A DNA stretch of 12,294 bases from Clostridia bacterium. Its GTDB lineage: Bacteria; Bacillota; Clostridia; Oscillospirales; CAG-272. The notes below the pieces were generated by a model. It saw only the letters and a program-made list of their open reading frames with translations. It searched no databases and was not told the DNA's origin. A program made the translations under genes and the position numbers. How positions within the stretch are numbered: the first letter of the stretch is position 1; every line of letters starts with the position of its first letter. This document shows positions 6,136-12,294 of this stretch, one piece after another. The stretch spans positions 1 through 12,294 of the forward strand of contig CAAEBS010000178.1 in NCBI GenBank assembly GCA_900754175.1, written 5' to 3'.

Positions 6136-7215
6136 ATGGAACATTCGAAATTGAGTGAAAGAAAAAAACAGATACTCAAGGCGATTGTAGAAGCACATAT
6201 TGAGGGCGGCGATCCCGTCGGCTCCAAGTATATCATGCAGAACACACTTCTTTCCTGTTCGTCCGCCACCATCCGGAACGAAATGGCAGAGCTGGAACAG
6301 CTGGGCTATCTCCAACAGCCGCATACGTCCGCCGGACGTGTGCCGAGCGAGCTTGGCTACCGTTTTTACGTGGACAGTCTTGTGGAACAGTATGCCAGGA
6401 CCACGCACGAGGTGGTGCAGATCAATCAGTTGCTGAAAGCCAAAATGACCGAGATCGATCAGATTCTCGAAACGGCTTCCCGCCTGGCTTCCTCCATGAC
6501 CAATTACACCGGTATTGCCATCAAGCCGAAAGCGTCATCGGTCACCATGTCGAAATATGAGATCGTCTCAATGGACGATACGCATTTTGCCATGGTCATG
6601 ATTACCTCCGGCGCCACGGTCAAGACCAAAAAGGTCAAGGTCGAACAGCCCATTCCCGAGGGCGCTCTTGCAAAACTTGCCGCACTTTTCAACACCGTGC
6701 TTTGCGGCGTCAGCGCAGACCGGATTACGCTTCCTATTATTATGGAAATGGAATCCCGGATGGGCGATGCGGCGTTCCTTGTGAACCCGGCGGTGAAATG
6801 CGTGTACGAGGTGATGAGCGAGATCGACGGCGGCGAACTTCGTCTGTCGGGGCTGAACCATCTTCTGGAGTATCCGGAATATGCGGACGCTCAGCAGTTC
6901 GGACAGCTTCTGGGAACACTGGAAAGCCAGGATGAAATTCTGGATCTGGTTTCTCAGCCGGAGAACGACGAGATCAACGTGGTCATCGGCTCGGAAAGTC
7001 CGGTCAAGGTCATGAACAATTCGGCGCTGGTATTCAAGCCGATCAAAAAAGGCGATCGCACCGTCGGCGTGATTGCCGTGCTGGGACCGAGGAGGATGAA
7101 TTACAGGCAGGTATTGAAGGCGATCGGAGAGATCAGCGGAAGTATTTCCGATATCATCAACGACAAGCCGCCCAATGCGCTGGAAGAAAGTAAAGGAGAA
7201 CATGATGGAGGATAA
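6136..7215 (+). CDS. hrcA: Heat-inducible transcription repressor HrcA
   Basis: 359 residues, normal for HrcA. The N-terminal winged helix (about 1-75) has the family's DPVGSKYI (26-33), SSATIRNEMAELE (42-54) and HTSAGRVPSELGYRFYVD (63-80). The C-terminal GAF-like and dimerisation region includes VIGSESPV and the closing AVLGPRRMNY segment. The start at 6136 is set by AGGAGG at 6121-6126, nine bases upstream; the frame stays open into the CIRCE element, but starts there have no ribosome binding site and would add 14 non-family residues. The protein binds CIRCE and represses this chaperone operon, and probably groESL elsewhere in the genome. The last 11 bases overlap grpE. Confidence 0.96.
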   Translation: MEHSKLSERKKQILKAIVEAHIEGGDPVGSKYIMQNTLLSCSSATIRNEMAELEQLGYLQQPHTSAGRVPSELGYRFYVDSLVEQYARTTHEVVQINQLLKAKMTEIDQILETASRLASSMTNYTGIAIKPKASSVTMSKYEIVSMDDTHFAMVMITSGATVKTKKVKVEQPIPEGALAKLAALFNTVLCGVSADRITLPIIMEMESRMGDAAFLVNPAVKCVYEVMSEIDGGELRLSGLNHLLEYPEYADAQQFGQLLGTLESQDEILDLVSQPENDEINVVIGSESPVKVMNNSALVFKPIKKGDRTVGVIAVLGPRRMNYRQVLKAIGEISGSISDIINDKPPNALEESKGEHDGG

Positions 7216-7888
7216 CAAGCAGAACGCTTCGGCAGAGGAAACTCTGAACCAAACGGAGGAACAGACCGCCGGAGAAACGGTTGCGGACGACAAACAGACG
7301 GCCGCAGAGCAGGAGCTGCCGGAGGACGCCGCAGAGGCGGAATACGACACCTCCGCCGAGTCCGACCGGGACGCCGATGAAAAGCAGAACGGAAAGACCC
7401 GGAAAAAGATCCGGAAGCTGGAGAGCGAAATCGAAAAACTTACCGATGAGCGGGACAGCGGAAAGAAACAGCTGGCAGAAGCAAACGACAAATATATGCG
7501 ACTGTTTGCGGAATATGACAACTTTCGCAAGCGCTCCGCAAAGGAGCGGGAGGGTGTGTATGCCGATGCGTATATCGACGCACTGACGCAGATCCTGCCG
7601 ATTCTCGACAACCTGGAGCGTGCGGCACAGTTTTCCGACGAAGATGCGGAAACACCCATGGCAAAGGGACTGGCACTGACGCTGAAAAGCTTTGAAGAGG
7701 TGCTTTCCAAGATGGGAGTCAAGGAGATCGAAGCGCTGGGAAAGAGCTTTGATCCCAATCTTCACAATGCAGTGATGCATATTGAGGATGAAAATTACGG
7801 GGAAAATGAAATTGTTGAGGTCTTTATGAAAGGATACATCCGGGGCGAAAAAGTGCTCCGGCACTCCATGGTAAAGGTTGCCAACTGA
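7205..7888 (+). CDS. grpE: Nucleotide exchange factor GrpE
   Basis: 227 residues from the second of two adjacent ATG codons (7202, 7205). 7205 is chosen because AAAGGAG at 7192-7198 then lies six bases away instead of three; one residue is uncertain. The layout is typical of GrpE: a disordered acidic N-terminus (1-60), a charged coiled coil (about 64-120) ending in YMRLFAEYDNFRKRS (97-111), LPILDNLERA (131-140), and the beta-domain with SFDPNLHNAVMHIED and IVEVFMKGYIRGEKVLRHSMVKVAN (203-227). It dimerises through the long helices and releases ADP from DnaK, the next gene. Overlap with hrcA suggests translational coupling. The 61 bases between grpE and dnaK hold no second CIRCE or clear promoter. 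Confidence 0.96.
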   Translation: MEDNKQNASAEETLNQTEEQTAGETVADDKQTAAEQELPEDAAEAEYDTSAESDRDADEKQNGKTRKKIRKLESEIEKLTDERDSGKKQLAEANDKYMRLFAEYDNFRKRSAKEREGVYADAYIDALTQILPILDNLERAAQFSDEDAETPMAKGLALTLKSFEEVLSKMGVKEIEALGKSFDPNLHNAVMHIEDENYGENEIVEVFMKGYIRGEKVLRHSMVKVAN

Positions 7889-7949
7889 CCCCGTAAACAA
7901 TACAAATTCAAATTAAAAAATTTTAACGATCCTGAAGGAGGATACAATC

Positions 7950-9815
7950 ATGGGAAAAATTATTGGTATAGATCTGGGTACAACAAACTCTTGCGTGGCG
8001 GTATTTGAAGGCGGCGAGCCGATCGTCATTCCGAATCCCGAAGGAGCACGCACCACGCCTTCGGTTGTGGCTTTCACAAAAACGGGCGAAAGAATTGTCG
8101 GTCAGGTGGCAAAGCGTCAGGCAATCACCAACCCCGACAGAACGGTAATCAGTATCAAGAGAGAAATGGGTACCGCTTATAAAAAGGAGATCGACGGCAA
8201 GTCCTACACGCCGCAGGAAATCTCCGCTATGATTCTGCAGAAGTTGAAAGCGGATGCGGAAGCTTATCTGGGCACGCCGGTAACGCAGGCGGTCATCACC
8301 GTTCCGGCTTACTTCTCGGACGCTCAGAGACAGGCAACCAAGGACGCCGGTAAGATCGCCGGACTGGAAGTTCTGAGAATTATCAACGAGCCGACGGCGG
8401 CAGCGCTTGCTTACGGTATGGATAAGGAAAACGACCAGAAGATCATGGTGTTCGACCTCGGCGGCGGTACCTTCGACGTATCTCTGCTTGAGATCTCGGA
8501 CGGCGTGTTCGAGGTGCTGGCAACTGCCGGTAACAACCGCCTGGGCGGCGACGACTTTGACCAGCGCATAATCGACTGGATGGCAGACCGCTTCAAAGCT
8601 GAGAACGGCGTAGACCTGCGCAACGACAAGATGGTAATGCAGAGACTGAAGGAAGCCGCTGAAAAGGCAAAGATCGAGCTTTCCGGTATGTCCAGCACCA
8701 ACATCAACCTGCCGTTTATCACGGCAACCGCCGCAGGACCGCTTCACTTTGACGCAACCCTGACCCGTGCGGAATTCGACCGCATCACCGCAGACCTTGT
8801 GGAAGCGACCATGGGTCCGACCCGTCAGGTACTTTCCGACGCCGGACTGAACGCTTCGCAGATCGACAAGGTACTGCTCGTGGGTGGTTCTACCAGAATT
8901 CCCGCCGTGCAGGAAGCGGTCAAGAAGTTCCTCGGCAAAGAGCCGTTCAAGGGCATCAACCCCGATGAGTGCGTGGCAATCGGTGCCGCTATCCAGGGCG
9001 GTGTGCTCGGCGGCGACGTAAAGGATCTGCTTCTGCTGGACGTAACGCCTCTGTCCCTCGGTATCGAGACGCTGGGCGGCGTGTTCAACAAGATCATTGA
9101 AAGAAATACCACTATCCCGGTGAAGAAGAGCCAGGTGTACTCCACCGCCGCAGACGGGCAGACCTCCGTGGAGATCCACGTTCTGCAGGGCGAGCGTGAA
9201 ATGGCGGCATACAACACCACCCTCGGCAGATTCGTTCTGGACGGAATTCCTGCCGCTCCCCGTGGCGTTCCTCAGATCGAGGTCACCTTTGATATCGACG
9301 CAAACGGTATCGTAAATGTCAGCGCAAAGGACCTTGGCACCGGCAAGGAACAGCACATCACCATCACTTCCTCCACCAATATGTCCAAGGAGGACATTGA
9401 CAAGGCAGTGAAGGACGCTGAAAAGTTTGCCGAGGAGGATAAGCGCCAGAAGGAAACGGTTGAGGTGAAGAACCGTGCCGATTCCATGGTATTCCAGGCA
9501 GAAAAGACGCTGGAAGAGGTTGGCGACAAACTCGGCGACAGCGAAAAGGCACCGGTCAAGGAGGCAATTGAAAAGCTGAAAGCAACCATTGCCACCAACA
9601 ATACCGATGCAATCAAGGCGGACACCGAGGCGTTGGAAAAGGCGTTCTACGCACTGTCCGAGAAGCTGTACGCACAGCAGGGCGCCGCAGGACAGGGTCA
9701 GGGATTTGACCCCAACATGGGCGGCAACGCCGGCGATAACGGCGCACAGGGCGGCGACGGAACCTACTACAACGCCGACTATGAGGACAAAACCAACGAT
9801 AAAAACAACGGCTGA
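7950..9815 (+). CDS. dnaK: Molecular chaperone DnaK (Hsp70)
   Basis: 621 residues, a usual length for Gram-positive DnaK. Nucleotide-binding domain: GIDLGTTNSCV (6-16), INEPTAAALAYG (145-156), VFDLGGGTFDVSLLEI (167-182), LLVGGSTRIPAV (309-320). The interdomain linker VKDLLLLDVTPLSLG is at 357-371, followed by the substrate-binding beta domain, helical lid and a Gly/Asn-rich tail ending near NADYED. It folds and protects polypeptides with DnaJ (delivery, ATPase stimulation) and GrpE (nucleotide exchange), all in this operon. A full AAGGAGG (7935-7941) lies eight bases before the start, the best ribosome binding site here, as suits the most abundant product. Arginine codons lean to CGT/CGC/AGA, unlike the CGG-rich neighbours, consistent with high expression. 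Confidence 0.98.
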   Translation: MGKIIGIDLGTTNSCVAVFEGGEPIVIPNPEGARTTPSVVAFTKTGERIVGQVAKRQAITNPDRTVISIKREMGTAYKKEIDGKSYTPQEISAMILQKLKADAEAYLGTPVTQAVITVPAYFSDAQRQATKDAGKIAGLEVLRIINEPTAAALAYGMDKENDQKIMVFDLGGGTFDVSLLEISDGVFEVLATAGNNRLGGDDFDQRIIDWMADRFKAENGVDLRNDKMVMQRLKEAAEKAKIELSGMSSTNINLPFITATAAGPLHFDATLTRAEFDRITADLVEATMGPTRQVLSDAGLNASQIDKVLLVGGSTRIPAVQEAVKKFLGKEPFKGINPDECVAIGAAIQGGVLGGDVKDLLLLDVTPLSLGIETLGGVFNKIIERNTTIPVKKSQVYSTAADGQTSVEIHVLQGEREMAAYNTTLGRFVLDGIPAAPRGVPQIEVTFDIDANGIVNVSAKDLGTGKEQHITITSSTNMSKEDIDKAVKDAEKFAEEDKRQKETVEVKNRADSMVFQAEKTLEEVGDKLGDSEKAPVKEAIEKLKATIATNNTDAIKADTEALEKAFYALSEKLYAQQGAAGQGQGFDPNMGGNAGDNGAQGGDGTYYNADYEDKTNDKNNG

Positions 9816-9821
9816 TGAATA

Positions 9822-9898
9822 ATGCCTGCCGGGCTGCCGCAGAGTGTTTTTCCACCCTTGGAAAGGAGCATTTTGCGGCAGCCCAAAAGGTGTTTTTT
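9822..9898 (+). terminator. Intercistronic hairpin between dnaK and dnaJ (attenuator or RNA-processing site)
   Basis: An 11-bp perfect inverted repeat (GGGCTGCCGCA at 9831-9841, complement at 9874-9884) encloses a second hairpin (TTTCCA 9849-9854 with TGGAAA 9859-9864, loop CCCT). Weak lower pairing (9822-9827 with 9888-9893) would bring the stem base next to six Ts at 9893-9898. The shape is that of a leaky terminator that lets dnaK be transcribed more than dnaJ, or of a stabilising 3' hairpin after mRNA cleavage. As dnaJ and prmA have no obvious promoter of their own, termination must be partial. Confidence 0.6.
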
Positions 9899-9914
9899 CG
9901 GAAAATTGACATAA

Positions 9915-9937
9915 GCCACGGAGTTCTTCTCTGTGGC
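9915..9937 (+). other. Hairpin directly upstream of the dnaJ ribosome binding site
   Basis: GCCACGGAG (9915-9923) pairs with CTCTGTGGC (9929-9937), nine base pairs including one G-U, around a five-base loop TTCTT. It ends two bases before the dnaJ Shine-Dalgarno GGGAG (9940-9944). Such a stem can mark an RNA 5' end or protect it; the Shine-Dalgarno itself is not in the stem. Confidence 0.6.
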
Positions 9938-9950
9938 GTGGGAGCAAAAT

Positions 9951-11105
9951 ATGGCAGATAAACGAGATTATTATGAGGTACTGGGGCTGAGCAAGGGCGC
10001 CGGGGAAGCGGAGATCAAGAAAGCCTACCGGACGCTTGCCAAGAAGTACCACCCCGATATGAACCCGGGCGATAAGGAAGCGGAGGCAAAGTTCAAGGAG
10101 ATCAACGAGGCTTACGCCGTGCTGTCCGACCCGGATAAAAAGGCAAAGTACGATCAGTTCGGTCATGATGCCTTTGATCCCACGGCAGGCGCCGGCGCAT
10201 ATGGCGGCGGCTTTGGCGGTTTCTCGGACTTTGGAGATATCGGGGATATATTCGGAAATATTTTCGGAGGCGCTTTCGGCGGTTCGTCACGCCAGTCACG
10301 GAACAGCCCGATGCGGGGCGAGGACGTGGAGGCAAGGGTGACGATCACCTTTGAGGAAGCCGCTTTCGGTGTAAAGAAAGATATCACCTACAACCGTATC
10401 CAGAAATGCCCGGATTGCGGCGGCAGCGGTGCGGCAAAGGGAACGACGGCAGAGACCTGTACCGCCTGCGGCGGAACCGGTCAGCGCCGGGTGACCCAGC
10501 GGCTGGGCGGTATGGCGTTTCAGTCCACGACTACCTGTGACGCCTGCCGTGGCAAAGGAAAGATCATTAAAACGCCGTGTCCGAATTGCCGTGGCACCGG
10601 ATACGTCAAGGTAAGCAAAAAGCTTGCCGTTTCCATTCCTGCCGGAATCGGCGACGGCGAACGGATCGCTTTGAGAGGGCAGGGCTGTGACGGCAGAAAC
10701 GGGGGACCGGCAGGCGATCTGATCATTACCGTCAGCGTCAAGCGCCATGCGATCTTTGAGCGCAACGGGTACAATATTTACTGCGAAGTCCCGGTTACGG
10801 TGGCAGAAGCAACCCTGGGCGCCGAGATCAACGTCCCGACGCTGGAGGGAAATCAGAAATTCAGTATTCCCGAGGGCACACAGCCGGGAACGCAGTTCAC
10901 TCTGCGGCAAAAGGGAATTCCTTTTGTCAACAGCAATACCCGCCGTGGCGACCTGATCTTTACGGTGAACGTGGAGATCCCGAAGGGACTGAACGAAAAG
11001 CAAAAGGAAAGTATGCGTGTCTTTGCCGATTCCTGCGGGGAAAGCAATTATGCCCGCCGGAGCGGATTTTTCAAGCGCATTTTCGACAAAAAGAAAGCCG
11101 ACTGA
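9951..11105 (+). CDS. dnaJ: Co-chaperone DnaJ (Hsp40)
   Basis: 384 residues, type I DnaJ with all parts. J-domain (about 5-72) with the essential HPD at 34-36, which stimulates DnaK ATPase; Gly/Phe-rich region (77-112) with the FGDIGDIFGNIFG segment; zinc-finger region with four Cys pairs, C153/C156 (CPDCGGSG), C170/C173 (CTACGGTG), C196/C199 (CDACRGKG) and C210/C213 (CPNCRGTG), binding two zinc ions; then the C-terminal substrate-binding beta domains and dimerisation tail. The start at 9951 has GGGAG six bases upstream and begins at the family N-terminus (MADKRDYYEVLG); an in-frame GTG at 9933 lies in a hairpin without a ribosome binding site. The gene follows dnaK after 135 bases that contain two RNA hairpins. 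Confidence 0.97.
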   Translation: MADKRDYYEVLGLSKGAGEAEIKKAYRTLAKKYHPDMNPGDKEAEAKFKEINEAYAVLSDPDKKAKYDQFGHDAFDPTAGAGAYGGGFGGFSDFGDIGDIFGNIFGGAFGGSSRQSRNSPMRGEDVEARVTITFEEAAFGVKKDITYNRIQKCPDCGGSGAAKGTTAETCTACGGTGQRRVTQRLGGMAFQSTTTCDACRGKGKIIKTPCPNCRGTGYVKVSKKLAVSIPAGIGDGERIALRGQGCDGRNGGPAGDLIITVSVKRHAIFERNGYNIYCEVPVTVAEATLGAEINVPTLEGNQKFSIPEGTQPGTQFTLRQKGIPFVNSNTRRGDLIFTVNVEIPKGLNEKQKESMRVFADSCGESNYARRSGFFKRIFDKKKAD

Positions 11106-11123
11106 TGGTCGGCAGGCAATGAT

Positions 11124-11194
11124 AAAAAGAAAGGATGCGGGCACCGCACCGTTCACATCTTCCGGATGTGGGGCGGTGCCGCATTTGTGAAAAA
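11124..11194 (+). promoter_or_regulatory. Apparent split ribosome binding site and 50-nt hairpin before prmA
   Basis: No Shine-Dalgarno lies close to the prmA ATG at 11195. The purine run ending in GAAAGG (11129-11134) is 60 bases away, but the region between folds into a strong hairpin, 11135-11184. It has 6 bp (ATGCGG with CCGCAT), a bulged G, 6 bp (CACCGC with GCGGTG), 2 bp, and a tip of 6 bp (CACATC 11154-11159 with GATGTG 11165-11170, loop TTCCG). Folded out, it leaves ten bases (11185-11194) between Shine-Dalgarno and ATG. No T-run follows, so it is not a typical intrinsic terminator for the plus strand. Confidence 0.55.
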
Positions 11195-12151
11195 ATGACG
11201 GATAAGGATTACACCTGTGAGGATTGGGGCGACCAGCACGAATGGACGCAGCTGAAAGTAACGGTAAAGCTGGAGGAGCTGGACGATACCGTGGCGGTCA
11301 TGAATATGATCTCCAATTACCTTCAGATTGAAGATTACAGCGATATTGACCTGAAAACCTGCTACGGCGACCTGATCGACGAAAAAATTCTCAATGCCGA
11401 TAAAAGCATTGCGTCGGTTATGGTGTACCTGCCGGACAGTGCGGGCGTTGCCGATACGCTTTCTTTCCTGCGGGAGCGCTTCCAGGCGCTTCATATCGTG
11501 CCGGAAATCACGTTGAGCGGGGTAAAGGAAGAGGACTGGGCAAACTCGTGGAAAGCTTATTATAAGCCGGTCAAGATCGGCGAGAAGATCGTCATCGTGC
11601 CCGCATGGGAAAAGTACGACCCGGCGGAGGGCGAGCTTGTGGTGCGCATGGACCCGGGAATGGCTTTCGGTACCGGAACGCATGAAACGACCCGGCTTGT
11701 GATCGGACTGCTGGAAAAGTATGTAAAGCCCGGCGACCGGGTGCTGGACGTGGGATGCGGAAGCGGTATCCTGGCGATTTGCGCTTCCAGACTTGGCGCC
11801 GCAGAGTGCAAGGCGTATGATATCGATCCGGTGGCGGTGAAGGTCGCACGGGAAAATATCCGGGACAGCGGACTGGAAAACGTCAGCTGTGACGTCTCCG
11901 ACCTGCTGGCGGGCGTGGACCGTAAGCACGGTGCCTATGACGTCATCTGCGCCAATATTGTGGCGGATATTATCATCCGGATGTCGCCGGACGTGGGGAA
12001 CCTCATGCACGAAAAGTCGGTCCTGCTGACCTCCGGTATCATATCCGAGCGTGCGGACGACGTGATCGCCGCCCTTTCGGCACATGGGTTGCAGGTCCTG
12101 GAGCGCCGGGAAGAAAACGGCTGGTGCGCCCTCGCCGTGACAAAGGCGTAA
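11195..12151 (+). CDS. prmA: Ribosomal protein L11 methyltransferase PrmA
   Basis: 318 residues from ATG 11195, matching the 310-320 usual for PrmA. An N-terminal L11-recognition domain (about 17-110) is followed by a class I SAM-dependent methyltransferase domain: RMDPGMAFGTGTHETT (151-166), the SAM loop VLDVGCGSGILAI (183-195), the acidic end of strand 2 (AYDIDPVAV, 207-215), and ICANIVADII (251-260), the family's N-I-x-A-D-type motif. It trimethylates lysine and N-terminal groups of ribosomal protein L11. Position after dnaJ is common in Bacillota. An in-frame ATG at 11135 would add 20 residues not shared with the family and would start inside a strong hairpin with no spacing to a Shine-Dalgarno, so 11195 is preferred. 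About 15 residues precede the normal family start (EWTQLKVTV). Confidence 0.95.
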   Translation: MTDKDYTCEDWGDQHEWTQLKVTVKLEELDDTVAVMNMISNYLQIEDYSDIDLKTCYGDLIDEKILNADKSIASVMVYLPDSAGVADTLSFLRERFQALHIVPEITLSGVKEEDWANSWKAYYKPVKIGEKIVIVPAWEKYDPAEGELVVRMDPGMAFGTGTHETTRLVIGLLEKYVKPGDRVLDVGCGSGILAICASRLGAAECKAYDIDPVAVKVARENIRDSGLENVSCDVSDLLAGVDRKHGAYDVICANIVADIIIRMSPDVGNLMHEKSVLLTSGIISERADDVIAALSAHGLQVLERREENGWCALAVTKA

Positions 12152-12168
12152 AAAATTGAAAATGTACC

Positions 12169-12207
12169 CGGTGCGGTCTGGCTTTGGTCTGACCGCACCG
12201 TTTTTTT
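12169..12207 (+). terminator. Intrinsic terminator of the heat-shock operon
   Basis: CGGTGCGGTC (12169-12178) pairs perfectly with GACCGCACCG (12191-12200) around a 12-base loop, followed at once by seven Ts (12201-12207). It starts 17 bases after the prmA stop and is a textbook intrinsic terminator. Confidence 0.94.
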
Positions 12208-12221
12208 GCCGTCTTTAGGCA

Positions 12222-12251
12222 TAGAAGAAAACCCCCGGTTTTACGGGGGGG
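12222..12251 (-). terminator. Probable minus-strand terminator of a convergent gene beyond the right edge
   Basis: CCCCCG (12232-12237) and CGGGGG (12244-12249) form a 6-bp GC stem with a six-base loop. Read on the minus strand, the stem is followed by TTTTCTTCT; on the plus strand it is followed by purines. The orientation therefore fits transcription arriving from the right. The gene itself is not visible: the last ~45 bases are too short to assign. Confidence 0.5.
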
Positions 12252-12294
12252 AAGAAAAGAAGCTTTAGCAAAGAAAGAAGTGCGAGCTTGATGC

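Noticed and set aside
9906..9934. TTGACA at 9906-9911 as a dnaJ promoter
   Set aside because: No -10-like sequence at 16-18 bases: that region is the right arm of a GC-rich hairpin. Probably chance.
7923..10166. 747-codon open frame on the minus strand opposite dnaK and the start of dnaJ
   Set aside because: It mirrors dnaK, has no ribosome binding site or promoter, and its composition is that of a shadow frame. Antisense frames of dnaK are a known source of false annotations (the spurious 'NAD-specific glutamate dehydrogenase' type).
11135..11184. Intrinsic terminator between dnaJ and prmA
   Set aside because: The stem is strong but is followed by TTGTGAAAAA and not a T-run on the plus strand; prmA would also be left without a promoter.
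1..12294. CRISPR arrays, insertion sequences, tRNA or rRNA genes, phage modules
   Set aside because: No direct-repeat arrays, transposase-like frames, terminal inverted repeats or structural RNA signatures were seen; the window is almost fully occupied by ordinary chromosomal genes.

Overview
The window looks like a chromosomal segment of a Gram-positive member of the Clostridia, probably an Oscillospiraceae/Ruminococcaceae-type gut anaerobe. The evidence is the order hrcA-grpE-dnaK-dnaJ-prmA behind a CIRCE operator, strong AGGAGG-type ribosome binding sites, a DnaK of Gram-positive length, and a moderately GC-rich composition with CGG/CGC-rich arginine usage. Family assignment is inference. 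All ten genes are on the plus strand, packed into two transcription units that are separated by an intrinsic terminator.

Unit 1 (1-5975) is a cell-envelope operon. It opens with the 3' part of a secreted or surface protein (Ser/Gly linker, Ig-like domain, transglutaminase-like domain with an intact Cys-His-Asp triad). Then comes a dlt-like cassette: an amino-acid adenylating ligase, a 76-residue carrier protein with a phosphopantetheine serine, an AlgI-type MBOAT membrane acyltransferase, and a membrane-anchored SGNH-like protein whose nucleophile position is Cys (G-D-C-E) instead of Ser. By analogy with DltA/C/B/D, an amino acid is activated in the cytoplasm, loaded on the carrier, passed through the MBOAT channel and placed on an envelope polymer outside. 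The gene order (A-C-B-D), the AlgI-like MBOAT, the cysteine and the lack of room for dltX next to the ligase set it apart from the classical operon; substrate and acceptor are not known from sequence. A small lipoprotein with a duplicated 'ALGEP/AYGEP' motif ends the unit, followed by a strong terminator.

Unit 2 (about 6037-12207) is the class I heat-shock operon. A sigma-A type promoter with extended -10 and a CIRCE operator lie upstream of hrcA (the repressor that binds CIRCE), followed by grpE (overlapping hrcA), dnaK, dnaJ and prmA (ribosomal protein L11 methyltransferase), and closed by a terminator at 12169-12207. Several strong RNA hairpins sit inside the operon: one between dnaK and dnaJ, one just before the dnaJ ribosome binding site, and a 50-nt hairpin between a purine-rich Shine-Dalgarno and the prmA start. 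The last suggests a split ribosome binding site. The final ~85 bases hold no plus-strand gene; a hairpin there is oriented as a terminator for a minus-strand gene entering from beyond the right edge.

The most interesting parts are the dlt-like cassette with its cysteine SGNH partner and surface transglutaminase, and the hairpin-based leaders of dnaJ and prmA.
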